Below, piece after piece: positions 24,661-34,837 of a DNA stretch of 64,000 nucleotides. Origin of the DNA: Alnus glutinosa (lineage: Eukaryota > Streptophyta > Magnoliopsida > Fagales > Betulaceae); the NCBI RefSeq assembly GCF_958979055.1, contig NC_084889.1, forward strand, positions 32,863,261 to 32,927,260, written 5' to 3'. The notes under the pieces were generated by a model, which had not been told where the DNA came from, ran no database searches, and saw nothing but the letters and a program-made list of their open reading frames with translations. Position 1 is the stretch's first letter, and every line of letters begins with the position of its first letter. A program made the translations under genes and the position numbers.

Positions 24661-25038
24661 GTGATTCTGCGAAAGAGAGAGAGAGATTTGGGAAGATTCA
24701 GGCAAACTCGAGTGAAGACTAGAAGAATAGAAAGAGAGTGAGCGACAAGTACGAGAGTGTGCTGGAGGGTTCTGGTCCTTATGGAGTGTTTGTTCTTTTG
24801 GTTCTAGAGCGGGTCGGGCGGTTGAGTTCAAAAAAGTGAGGCTGGATTACATGAAATTTACTTGGGTACCCTTGGTCTGGGTGCTGAATTAGTGACCATA
24901 AAGGAGGGTATTTTGGGGATGTGAGGGGTACTTTCTGTGGCGGTGGGCCGGTGGCTGTATGAAGGAAACTGAGTTTGGGGATTGACGTGGCGGAATCGTG
25001 GGCAGAGTGAGTGAAGAGGTGGCAGCTTGGTGAGGAGT

Positions 25039-25224
25039 TTATGGTCCGTTTGGGTGTTGAATACGAATACTATTCGAATATATTGCGCAAATTACGAGGT
25101 TTGACTTTGTGAGATAAAATTTGAAAAAATTTGAAAAAGTTAAATAAAATATGATTTATTTTTGAAAAAAGTTGAATATTATTCAACTTTATTCAACTTT
25201 TTATACGAAACAAACACACCATTA
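25039..25224. mobile_element. Tourist-like (PIF/Harbinger) MITE
   Basis: A 180-bp element at 25042-25221 with ends TGGTCCGTTTGGG and, inverted, TGGTGTGTTTGTT. It is flanked by the 3-bp duplication TTA. The GTTTGG-type end and TTA site are characteristic of Tourist MITEs. Confidence 0.75.
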
Positions 25225-27545
25225 ATTATACGTGGCTATTGGTATGGTTAATTATATTCATAGCCTCTCATTCCTGCTAGGCCTATTTAATGTGGTTTTT
25301 AATAAAAATTAATTAATTTTCATGCACTAAATACTATGGGACCACACCAAAAAATGAAGTAGTTATGAGATAAAAATATAATTTTTAATATTTATTTTAT
25401 TGTAAAGTTCTAAATCTCTTGCTTTATTAGTTAAATTCTTTTTTTTTCTTTTTTTAAATAAAAATATTAACAAATAACTTATTAAAAACTGTTTTTAGTT
25501 TTATCTCATATTATAATACTATTTTTAAAGAAACAAAAAGTATTTTCTAAGGGCTCTATCCTACACGATTGATTGAATGAATGATTTTGGGGATTCTTTA
25601 TATGCACTTTAGATAATTTTACTGACAATTTGCTTAACAGAAAACAAATATTCCATTCGAAGAATCTTATATTATTGTAAGAACAATGATGGATGATGAT
25701 CTATAAATGCCTAAACTATTTTGCTAAGTAATTAATTAGAGCTAACATTATTGCCATTTAAGATGCAAAGAACCCCTTCTTTGCATCTCCTTGAAGGAGA
25801 CTCTCTTGCTCCCTTTGCACTTACTAGTCATTTGCTCCTATGGTGGGGGACTTTAGTTTCAAGTTGACCTCTTAACTCTTATGTTTCTTGGTCAGCCACC
25901 AAGGTCATAGCTAATCTACGGACACATATTGTTGCTAAATGAGTCGCTTTTCTTCTCATAGTCATTATAGAAGTATTTACACGTTTCTTCCTTTTATTTT
26001 CACTATAAGAATCAAGATTGAAAAAGATCATGATCTCTCCCACCCCTTCCTCTTGTTATTCAGGAAAAAAAAAGACGGCCACAAGATAATCCATCATAAG
26101 AAACATATCAAATAATTAGCATTGATCTCTGATTCTCTTACAATTAGTTAGTCAAATTGCACGCAATTTAGTCGGCCTTACTTTTTGAATAATTTTGAAC
26201 TAACAACGCAATTAAACACCGCATCCAAACTATTCAAATATCCAAACTATCCAAATTGCATGCAATTGGAATAGCTTGCTTAAAAGGATCTCAATTGTTC
26301 ATATGTTAATAAACAACAGTTAAAAAGCACGAGAAGAACCAAAACTATGGTACTAATTACACATAAACGCATAAATATTATAACAAAGAAAACAAAACAA
26401 GGATAGGCATGAGTACATAGTTAGATTAATTAGTTCCTTAATTCGCTCCTATATTCTAAACCATTTTAAGAATTCCAAAGTAAGCATGATAATTTTTAGA
26501 GGAAAATTATAGTTGACTATCCCTTATAATTTATAGGACCACATCAATGTTGACAAGATGATGCTCTATCATGGCTTATCTCTTTGTAATTTTTGCATAT
26601 GTTTGTGTATATACAAAAATTTCACTACATTGAAAAAAGACCCCCCAAGTATATTAAAGTATGCTATTCACCTAAGCCTTCACCTAAATACTAGTTCAAC
26701 ACTCTTTCTATTAATGCAGGTGATTAAACCCACCACCTAATAGAAGGTATTTCCTAGCTAGCTAGAGAATGTCTTCTTCTTCTTTTCTTTTTTTTTGTCC
26801 CTTTTTTTTTTTTTTTTTTTTTTTTGTTCTTTTTCTATTTATAGTGGGGCAGGGGAAAATGAAAATTATACGAAAATAAAATATAAATGCGACAGAGCTT
26901 TTATAAGAGCAGTTGGAAATTGGTCAAATAAATGACATGGCCCATCAAAGTAACTGATAACGCCAACGAAGGCACTAAGAAAGGAAAAAAAATTCCGTAA
27001 ACAGAACAAAAGCCAGAAGTATTTACAACACTAATAATAGAAAAAGGTCAACACATAAAACTAGTAAAAAAAAAAAAAAAAGTTTCACAAAGAATAGAAA
27101 ATTACAAGAAAAATTAAAAAGACAGCAAATAAAAACACTGAATAGTAGCATCTACGAATGGTATATACCGGTGCGTGAAGACCACTCGCCGGCGATGGGT
27201 GCCATGAGGTAGTGGACAACCATAGAAAATCGGCGGCAATGGTGAAAGGCAGAAAAAAAAATCGTCAATGCACGACTAAGGGCTACTCACGCGTCGACGC
27301 GGGTGGGACACGCGCTCACAAGTAAGACGAAAGCTCCTCCGGGGGAGTGTACAGTAATGGATAGTGGGTAGGCAATAAATATTCTCAATTTGATAGTGTG
27401 GCCGGGGTAGGAATTCTCTGCAAGGCTCTACCCTGCACTTAAGTGTTTCTCCCAAGTCCCAAAGGTGGTCGTTGGGCTTGGCCGCTTAGGTGTATGGAAC
27501 TACTAGGCTAGCAGCTTTGGACCCTTCTTGGTGAATTGGTCTACC

Positions 27546-27604
27546 AAAAGGTATTACTTTTTTTTCTTTTTTATTTTTTTGATGAAACAAAAGGTATTAC
27601 TTTT
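27546..27604. mobile_element. Short retro-tail insertion with 16-bp target duplication
   Basis: A T-rich insert ending GATGAAAC (about 27562-27588) lies between two copies of AAAAGGTATTACTTTT (27546-27561 and 27589-27604). It has the same kind as the GATAAG-tailed insertions elsewhere in the window but a different tail. Confidence 0.7.
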
Positions 27605-28332
27605 GGTTGTGCAGAGAACCTCCAATGAGAAAGCTTAAAACGAGATAAAGATGCAAAGGCAGAAAGAATCAAATACAGTGAATGATTTTGTATGAAACAA
27701 AACTAATAATTCTCTGGTTCAAAAATGGCATAAAGCACCACGAGCTTTCCAGATCAGGCTGAAAAGGCCCAGAATCCTTGTCCCTATCACCCCTCGAAGC
27801 TCTTTTTCACAAGGAGATTAAAAAATAAAAAATAAAAAATAAAAAATAAAAAAAAGGCCCACATGAGCGAGTGAGTGAGTGAGTGAACCCAATCTACATG
27901 AAAAACCCACCAAACAAACAGAGCCCAAAATAGCAAAAGCTGAAGGGGTGACGTAAGGGAGTACGTACCAAATCGGAGCTATTGAAAGCTGAGGTTGACC
28001 GACACGTGTGGGTTGAGGGAGTCGCTGTCGCGTTGAGATTCAGCCTGTTGATATGCACGAGACCGCCGACTGTCAGAATGAAGTGCGGGGCCCACAGCCG
28101 GTTGCCGGTGTAGTTAGGGCGAAGGAGTGGGGAGCTGCTCCTCGTGCTTGTTTGGAAACGTTGGTGTTTTAGGAAACCGGTGGAATTTAGGAAAATCTTT
28201 TTTATCTTGTTTGTGCAATGCCAATTTTGTCCTTGTTGGATTCTTGAGTCCAAATAGTGTCATTAATATGGAACTGAAATTAGTATTCCCTATTATTGAT
28301 TAGCTAAAATTGAGTTTGGATTCAGTTTTAGT

Positions 28333-29210
28333 TAAAATTTAGGGTCAAATACATTTTTGTCCCATGTGACTTAATAATTTTATTTTTTTGTCCTCTATGG
28401 TTCATTTCGTTTCACAAATGGTACGTTTGTTATGGCAAAAGACGAAAATAGTACTTCTGTCCAAACTTCCGTCAAAAATTTGAGAAAGTCCACGTCAACA
28501 TCTATAAGGTGTTGGTACGTGTTCTATGTATTAAAAAAAAAAAAACTGAAAGAAAAAAGCTTCAAAATTTTATTTTATTTTTTTAAAAAAAGAAAAACTT
28601 CAAAAACAAAATCATTAAAAAATTAAAAACAAATGAAAAAAATAGAGAGGGTGGCTCGACCACCCCCATGGCCCAAAGGGGGTGGTTCGGCCACCACCAA
28701 GGGCTAAACTCCCTAAACTTTTTCTTTTTTTGACTCTTTGACCTCGTGGGGGTGGTCGAACCACCCCCACGGTGGTGATTCGGCCACTCCCAATGGCTAA
28801 ACCCTCTAAACTTTTCTTGTTTTTTTTTTTTTTTTGGCTCTTTGGCCTTGTGGGGGTGGCCGAACCACCCCCAAGGGCTATAGAGGTGGTTTGGCCACCT
28901 TCAGACCGGCCAAAGGGGTGGCCACCCTATTTTGCCCTCAGCCACCCCTTTTTATTATTATTATTTTTTAAAGCTTTTCTTTTTTTAAGTTTTTATTATT
29001 TTTAGTTTTTTTTAATTTTTAATTAGGTATAAGACACATGTCAACACCTTAGAGGTGTTGACGTGGACTTCTATCAATTTTTGACATAAGTACCATCTCC
29101 GTCTTTCACCATAACCAATGTATCATCTGTAATACAAAATGAACCACATAAGACAAAAAATAAAGGCTTTAACCCACTGGGGGGTCAAACCTATTAAACC
29201 CTAAAATTTA
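28333..29210. mobile_element. Non-autonomous Mutator-like element, long terminal inverted repeats
   Basis: The element at 28342-29201 (860 bp) is flanked by the 9-bp duplication TAAAATTTA (28333-28341 and 29202-29210). The ends are GGGTCAAATA and, inverted, GGGTTTAATA. The inverted arms extend about 170-200 bp, including the AAGTCCACGTCAACA and GGTGTTG motifs at 28487-28515 and their complement at 29040-29070. The interior is a set of GGGGGTGG...CCACCCCC mini-palindromes and holds no transposase. Confidence 0.85.
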
Positions 29211-29376
29211 ATTTGTTTGGATTGGAACATGTGTCTAATAGCAAAATATAAGAAACACGTGTTTCAATCTAGACAAGTTAAATTCTAACTGAAATTGAAC
29301 TCAAGTTGAATCAAATACAAAAAAAAATGTGTTTCAATTCCAACCGATTTATTTTCAACTCAAACTGGACCTAAGC

Positions 29377-29697
29377 TAAGGGTCCGTTTGGGTTTGCGAT
29401 TTCAAAAAGTGCGATTTAAAATAACGATTTTAAAATGTGCGATTTGAAAAAAATGATTTTTAAAAACGCAATTAAGCGTTTGGCAAAATCGCAGTTTAGC
29501 CTTTAAAATCGCGAATTTACCTTTAAAATTCTGCGTTTTCAAAAAAGCACCATCTTATCTGCGATTTGAAAAAGCAGATTTTCTGCGTTTTCAAATCGCA
29601 ATTTTTAAAAACGTAATTCCCAAACGATCTATGTTCTGCGATTTGGTTTAAAATCGCACTTATTGTCTACGAAATCGCAATCCCAAACGCACCCTAA
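29377..29697. mobile_element. Tourist-like (PIF/Harbinger) MITE
   Basis: A 315-bp element at 29380-29694, ends GGGTCCGTTTGGGTTTGCGA and, inverted, GGGTGCGTTTGGGATTGCGA. It is flanked by the 3-bp duplication TAA. The interior is built of repeated GCGATTT/AAATCGC words and would fold into a hairpin. Confidence 0.85.
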
Positions 29698-29973
29698 ATC
29701 TACGTGCATATAATTTGAACAGTGTATGAACTTGTAAACTCAAAATTTAAGCCCTATGGAGCTAAAAATACAGAGAATTTCAATATGAATTCACATATAT
29801 AAAACATAAAACGATCCAAACTCAAAATATAATTTATAAATCATTTTTTAAAGATTTTCTTAGGTTTTTGTTATATCTATGTAACAAGATTTTACTCTAT
29901 CACAATTTGACCATTTAAGAATTTTTACATTAACCCTAAATTGAAACAAAAATTATTGTTGGACAAACATATT

Positions 29974-30951
29974 ATCATTATTAGGAGTGTACAAGCAGAG
30001 CGGTTATTAATCGCTAATAACCGCTAACAACTGTTAACCGGGTAATCAAAAAATCGAAAATAACCGCAATCAGATAACCGGATACCCCGATTGCATTTAC
30101 CGGTTATAGGATTTTAGGAAACTGATTAATAATCGAGTAATTGGTTTATATATATATATTACAAATAAAAAAATGTAAATAATTAAAAATATATAACCTA
30201 ATTCTGAGTTTTTGACCTAATTTTCTCTCAGACTCTCACTGTCACTGTCACGTCGTCGCCCACTCTCTGGCTCCCTGCTTTCCCTTCTTTTCTTATTTTC
30301 TCACGTCGTCGCACACTCCTAGGCCGAGTCCCTCTCATGATCTCATTTTCTTTTTTTAAGTGTCCCTATGTTTGGTTACTGAGAAGAGTGTAAAGAAAGA
30401 AAATAAATTGAAATTTGGTCTTGGTATTCTTGTTTTGGTTTGAGAATCGAGATTTTAGTTTTCTTGAGATCCACATGGCTAAAGTTCTAAGATTCAACGA
30501 TTTGAATTTGTTTTACTGTATTTTCTCATGCGCCAAAAAGAGTATACATTTTTTTTTTGCTAGAAGTCTATAATAAAAACAATTCTTGATTATGGATTTT
30601 ATTGATGAGAACGGATTAATTAATAGGTATAAGATTTTTCTTATTTTGGGTTTTATGTTTTGGATTCTTTAATCAGCTTTGTGTCTTGGACTTCCCTTTG
30701 TACCAAGTTATATGTGGCAGAGAAAAAATGTGAAATATATGATTCATGGAATGAATTATGCATCTGCTGGTGCTGGGATTATATTCTCAAGTGGTTTGGA
30801 ATTGGTATGCTTTCCACTATTATTTTTGATAAACTTGAAAATCGGCTACCCGTTTAATAACTGGATAACTAGTTGTTGGTAATAACTGCAACTGTTGCGG
30901 TTGCGGTTATGAGAAAATAACCACAACCGGTTATACACCCCTAATCATTAT
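29974..30951 (+). mobile_element. Non-autonomous hAT element carrying a host exon
   Basis: The element at 29982-30943 (962 bp) has ends TAGGAGTGTA and, inverted, TAGGGGTGTA. It lies between perfect 8-bp duplications ATCATTAT (29974-29981 and 30944-30951). The subterminal regions contain ATAACCGCTAAC-type repeats, like those of the complete hAT at 10414-14845, so that transposase could be its driver. There is no transposase frame. The interior includes an exon-like piece of a GDSL esterase/lipase gene (30677-30804). Confidence 0.92.
30677..30804 (+). pseudogene. Captured GDSL esterase/lipase exon fragment
   Basis: Translation between an acceptor-like AATCAG (ending 30676) and a donor-like GTATGC (from 30805) reads LGLPFVPSYM, then MIHGMNYASAGAGIIFSSGL. 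This resembles the conserved second block of plant GDSL esterase/lipases (LGLP-VPSYL, then GVNYASAGAGI). Only this one exon is present, with no catalytic GDSL serine block or HxxD block, so no enzyme is made. The fragment lies inside a hAT element with intact ends, so it was carried there by transposition. Confidence 0.75.
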
Positions 30952-31386
30952 CCTAATTATCATAACCATGTTCTCTAGGATCAAAGGCATGAGTAAGTCA
31001 AAAATCCATGAGAGAAAACAATTTATTTTTAAGTTATTGTAGATTGGTATAAATTTTTTGCTATTATTAGTCTTACCCAATTTTTTCGCAACCAATAGCA
31101 ATATGATTATAGGTTACAACTCTAAAAAGAGGAAAATATGGTTTTTATAAAAATTAAAAAAAAAAAAAAAATCATAAATACATAAGATTATTCCAAATTA
31201 GATAAGAAGCATGTATATGATATTTTTATCACAAACATTGAGCTATATATGAAATTAACAAAATTAGTCTACACCAAACTCATTCATCACAGCATACAAC
31301 TCTCAATGTTCACCCAATTATGCACTATATTTCAATTCCTTCCACAAACAACAGCAAGCCTTCCAAACGCCCATTCTCTTCTAAGT

Positions 31387-31678
31387 GTTCAAGTTAGGAT
31401 TGGCAAAACGAGTAAACGTGTCGATTTGGGTCGACACGAATGACTCGCCAATCCATTTAGGCCAACCTGAATCCAACATGATTAGTTAAACGGGTTGTGC
31501 AGGTTAACCCGTTGGGTTGGCGGGTCAGCACATATAACTAGTCGGGTCATCAGCGGGTTGGTGGGTTAACCCATTTATGCCCCGGTCTCGCTTAGTCTAA
31601 ACCCAAATCCTATAACTTCATGACGTGTTCGTGTCGAATTCGCGGGTCGTGTAAAAGATTACCAACCTTAGTTCAAGC
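31387..31678. mobile_element. Small hAT-type non-autonomous element
   Basis: A 276-bp element at 31395-31670, ends TAGGATTGGCAA and, inverted, TAAGGTTGGTAA. It is flanked by GTTCAAGT and GTTCAAGC (8 bp, last base different). Internal words such as GGGTCGACACGAA and AACCCGTT link it to the family of the element at 33194-34103. Confidence 0.7.
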
Positions 31679-33185
31679 AAAACAACCTATATTATTGCCT
31701 GTTGGAAAAATATAATAAAAGTAGAGAAAAATACGAAGGCAACAAAATTTAGGGCTTCAAGATTGATTGCGACGACAATATCTTTAAAATGTATTTAGTC
31801 AGATCCTTTAACACTTAGAAAATGGACATAAGTGTGTAAAAATATGAAGATTGCCCTACTTAATTGGTGTGAAAATAAAGAAATTTATAGATTGAAGTTG
31901 GCAGTTTTGTTTATTGAAAAACAATTTAATACCCATTAGATCAAATTTGGTGTTTCATATCTTATGTGATTTTATCACCTTAATTATAATTATGATGCAT
32001 GGATATAATAATAATTAGCCTATTGACACCTTGTAAAAAGAAAAAAAAAAAAAGAAGATAAAAGATAAAAAGAGATACTATTGACACTTTAAAGTAGTTT
32101 CCAAACATTATCTTGCATTATCAACATTAAAAAACAAAATTGTCCCATAAGAGTCCAAGTTAAACCCCGTTATATAAGGTTAGAGTTTCTAATTTTGATA
32201 ATCAAAAGCTTAAATTTCTACATTGCAACAAGTAAGACCAATTGTCTACTTTTCCGGTAGTGGGAACGCATTGCTTACGTGTATAACATGATATTTTGTC
32301 AAGTGTTATGTTTTAATTGGTTTGACGTGAGTTTATTAACAATTAACATGTTATCTATTAAGAAACTGATGAGAAAATCCGACAGTTAGCCTTATTTGTA
32401 TAAAGCAAAAGCTTATACCTTTAATTGTCCGAATTAAAAACTTCGATTCCTATTTGTCTCAAGGTTTGAGTTTATAATTTTGATAATCAAAGGCTTAAAT
32501 TTCTGCATTGCAACAAGTAAGACCAATCGTCTACTTTTCCAGTAATGGGGTTGGATTGTTTACGTGTATAACATGATCTTTTGTTACGTGTTACGTTTTA
32601 ATTGGTTTGACATAAGTTTATTAACAACTAACATGTTCTCTATTAAGAGACTGATGAGAAAAAAAAATTAGACAGTTAGCCTTATTTGTTATCAAGTAAA
32701 AGCTTATACTTTTAATTGTCCGAATTAAAAACTTCGATTCCTATTTGTCTCAAGGCTTGAGTTTGTAATTTGATAATCAAAGGCTTAAATTTATGCATTG
32801 CAACAAGTAAGACCACTCGTCAACTTTTTTGGTAGCGGGGACACATTGCTTACGTGTTACAAATGGGGACAAATAACATGAGATTTTTGTCACTCGTTAC
32901 ATTTTAATTGGTTTGACTTGAGTTTATTTATAGCTAACATGTTATCTATTAAGAGACCGACACGACAAAATTAGACAGCTAGACTTATTTGTTATAAAGC
33001 AAAAGCTTATTATACCTTTAATTGTTCGAACTAAAAACTTCGATTTTTATTTATCTCAAGGTTTGAGTTTCTAATTTTGATAATCAAAAGCTTAAAACTT
33101 TTTCGGTATCGGGGACACATTGCTTACGATGTTGCAAATGGTGACAAATAACATGATATTTTCGTCACGTGTTGCATTTCAATTG

Positions 33186-34111
33186 GTTTGACGTAGGGTT
33201 GGCAATTTTTGACACGACCCGTGAACCCGGCACGAACACGACACGAAAATACAGGGTTTGGGTTTGGGGTAATCGGGTTCGGGTCATAATCGAGCCAACC
33301 CGATTATGACACTGTTATAATCGTGTTTGGCGGGTTGACCCGCTGACACGATTACAACCCGTTTGATTTATAAAAAAAAAAAAAAAAAACAAGAAAGGGT
33401 CGAAATAAACCCTAGCAGTCGCATCTTTTCTTTTCAGTCTTTTTTCACTTTCTTTCACGCCTCCTCTAGTCCTCTCCGGCTCTCCTTCAGCCATTTCAGA
33501 ATTTCAGATGTTTCACCGTTCACGCCTCCTCTGATCCTCAGACGGTCAGACCCTGAGCGATCGTCGTCCCACTCGTCGATCGAGCACTGGCTGAACGCCC
33601 TCCTGATGAGTGATGGCCCCGCTGAGACGGTCGAAGGAGTAGCCGGAAACAACGAAACCCAAGTCCGATCCGATCAGTCGCCATCTGCGACTCTGCATCT
33701 TCTTCCTCCGATTCGTCTTGTTGCTGAGGATCTTCGACGATGTTGAGCTCGTCGATTTTATCTTCGGAAGTGGAAATGTCTTCTTGGGCATCGGAGAGGA
33801 GGGGGTTGGAGTCCACGTTGTTTTGTGAGTTGGTGAAGTAGTGGTTGTGGACAGTGGTGAGGTTGAGCTGGGGCCGTGGGGCGTGAGAGGCTGAGATTGT
33901 GTTGTTTGCCAGTGTTTGGGGTATGCGGAATGGGGTTCACAACAGGTTACCCGGGTCGTGTTCGGGTAACTCGATTGGCATACGGGTCGTGTTCGGGTTC
34001 AAGATATCGACCCGATTAATAATCGGGGTCAGGTTCGTGTTGAACCCGATTGTGCAATCGGGTTGACACGAACCCGACCTGTAAACCCGAATTGCCAACC
34101 CTAGTTTGACG
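33186..34111 (-). mobile_element. Non-autonomous hAT element within the tandem array
   Basis: The element at 33194-34103 (910 bp) has ends TAGGGTTGGCAATTTTTGAC and, inverted, TAGGGTTGGCAATTCGGGTT. It lies between perfect 8-bp duplications GTTTGACG (33186-33193 and 34104-34111). The target lies within a satellite unit, whose intact neighbours show the uninterrupted GGTTTGACGTGAG. Subterminal zones carry repeated GGGTTCGGGT/ACACGAACCCG words. The interior is GC richer and coding-like on the minus strand. Confidence 0.93.
33538..33900 (-). pseudogene. Captured coding-like segment, acidic protein of unknown identity
   Basis: Inside the hAT element, one minus-strand frame stays open through about 120 codons. 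It reads SNPLLSDAQEDISTSEDKID, then a DEDP/EEED-rich acidic stretch. Composition (balanced, serine and acid rich, no simple repeat) looks like a genuine plant coding exon. I do not recognise the family. The opposite strand near 33415-33500 is CT rich, like a 5' leader. It is probably a host fragment moved by the transposon, but this rests on composition alone. Confidence 0.4.
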
Positions 34112-34676
34112 TGAGTTTATTAACAACTAACATGTTCTCTATTAAGAGACCGATGAGAAAATTAAGCAATTAGCCTTATTTATTATAAAGGGCAATTTTA
34201 TACCTTTAATTGTCCGAATTAAAAACTTGGCCTTAAAAAGAAACTACTATTAATCAGAAAGGCATTAGATTTTATAAGGATTAGGCTGGTTTTTTTTAAT
34301 GGCGTGGCCAAAAATAAAAAGCCATTAAGAGTGGGTAGCAACAAGAATATTCATGTAATTAGAAAGAACGAGGGCAGATTCGTCAACCCAAAAAAGGGTA
34401 TCCAATTATGCTATCCATGACAACCAAGGACACCGACGTAATTCCGTAATTCCGTTTCCTACTCTGAGAATACCGAAAAAACCAAACTCGCCAAGGAATA
34501 GAAAACCAAAGCTCAGCAGAAAAAGAAAAATATAAAAAAGACAAAACAGTAAATTCAGCATACACACACTCACCTAAAGAAGGGTTTGTTTGCCTCTCCA
34601 CCGGCCTCCTTTCTTCTCTTCTCTTCTTAGCTCTCTCCCGCAGAAGAGAGAGAGAGCCCCCCATAGCCGCTCTCTC

Positions 34677-34683
34677 TATAAAT
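34677..34683 (+). promoter_or_regulatory. Putative TATA box of eIF(iso)4G
   Basis: TATAAAT about 155 bp before the start codon, after a CT/GA-rich stretch (34600-34675) and followed by a pyrimidine-rich leader. Position and context fit a plant core promoter. Confidence 0.5.
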
Positions 34684-34837
34684 CCCTCTAAAAGGCCCCT
34701 ATTCCTTCTCTGATTCAGCGTATCCCACAGCTGAATCTTGTCTCTCGTAGTTCGTAATCGGACGGCGGAGATTGCTTGTTTTTCTTGTTCTTGTTCTTCT
34801 TCTTCTTCGTGTTCTCGCTGAGCGAAAGATCCGAGGT

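Larger units (their letters stand above)
24840..28332. other. Intergenic, transposon-rich, no gene recognised
   Basis: This is the HSP70 upstream flank, then AT-rich sequence. It contains a Tourist-like MITE (25042-25221), a poly(T) tract near 26800, a short retro-tail insertion (27546-27604) and a GC-richer patch near 27180-27320. A minus-strand open stretch (27894-28253) ends at a donor-like GTACGT, but matches no family I know and has no visible continuation. Confidence 0.5.
32176..34231. repeat. Tandem array of about 290-bp units, split by a hAT insertion
   Basis: Units begin near 32176, 32461, 32752 and 33058 (spacings 285, 291 and 306 bp). Each starts AAGGTTTGAGTTTCTAATTT or a variant. 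Each contains GCAACAAGTAAGACCA, TTTTAATTGGTTTGACGTGA and TTAATTGTCCGAATTAAAAA. Unit 4 has lost part of its first third, is interrupted by the element at 33194-34103, and resumes at 34104. No coding frame or transposon end explains it; it looks like a small local satellite. Confidence 0.88.

Noticed and set aside
27894-28253. Minus-strand frame ending at a donor-like GTACGT
   Set aside because: No recognisable family, no start context and no following exon found; kept only as a remark in the intergenic entry.
32176-34231. CRISPR-like repeat-spacer pattern
   Set aside because: Units are about 290 bp, diverged and contiguous, in a eukaryotic genome; this is a satellite-like array.
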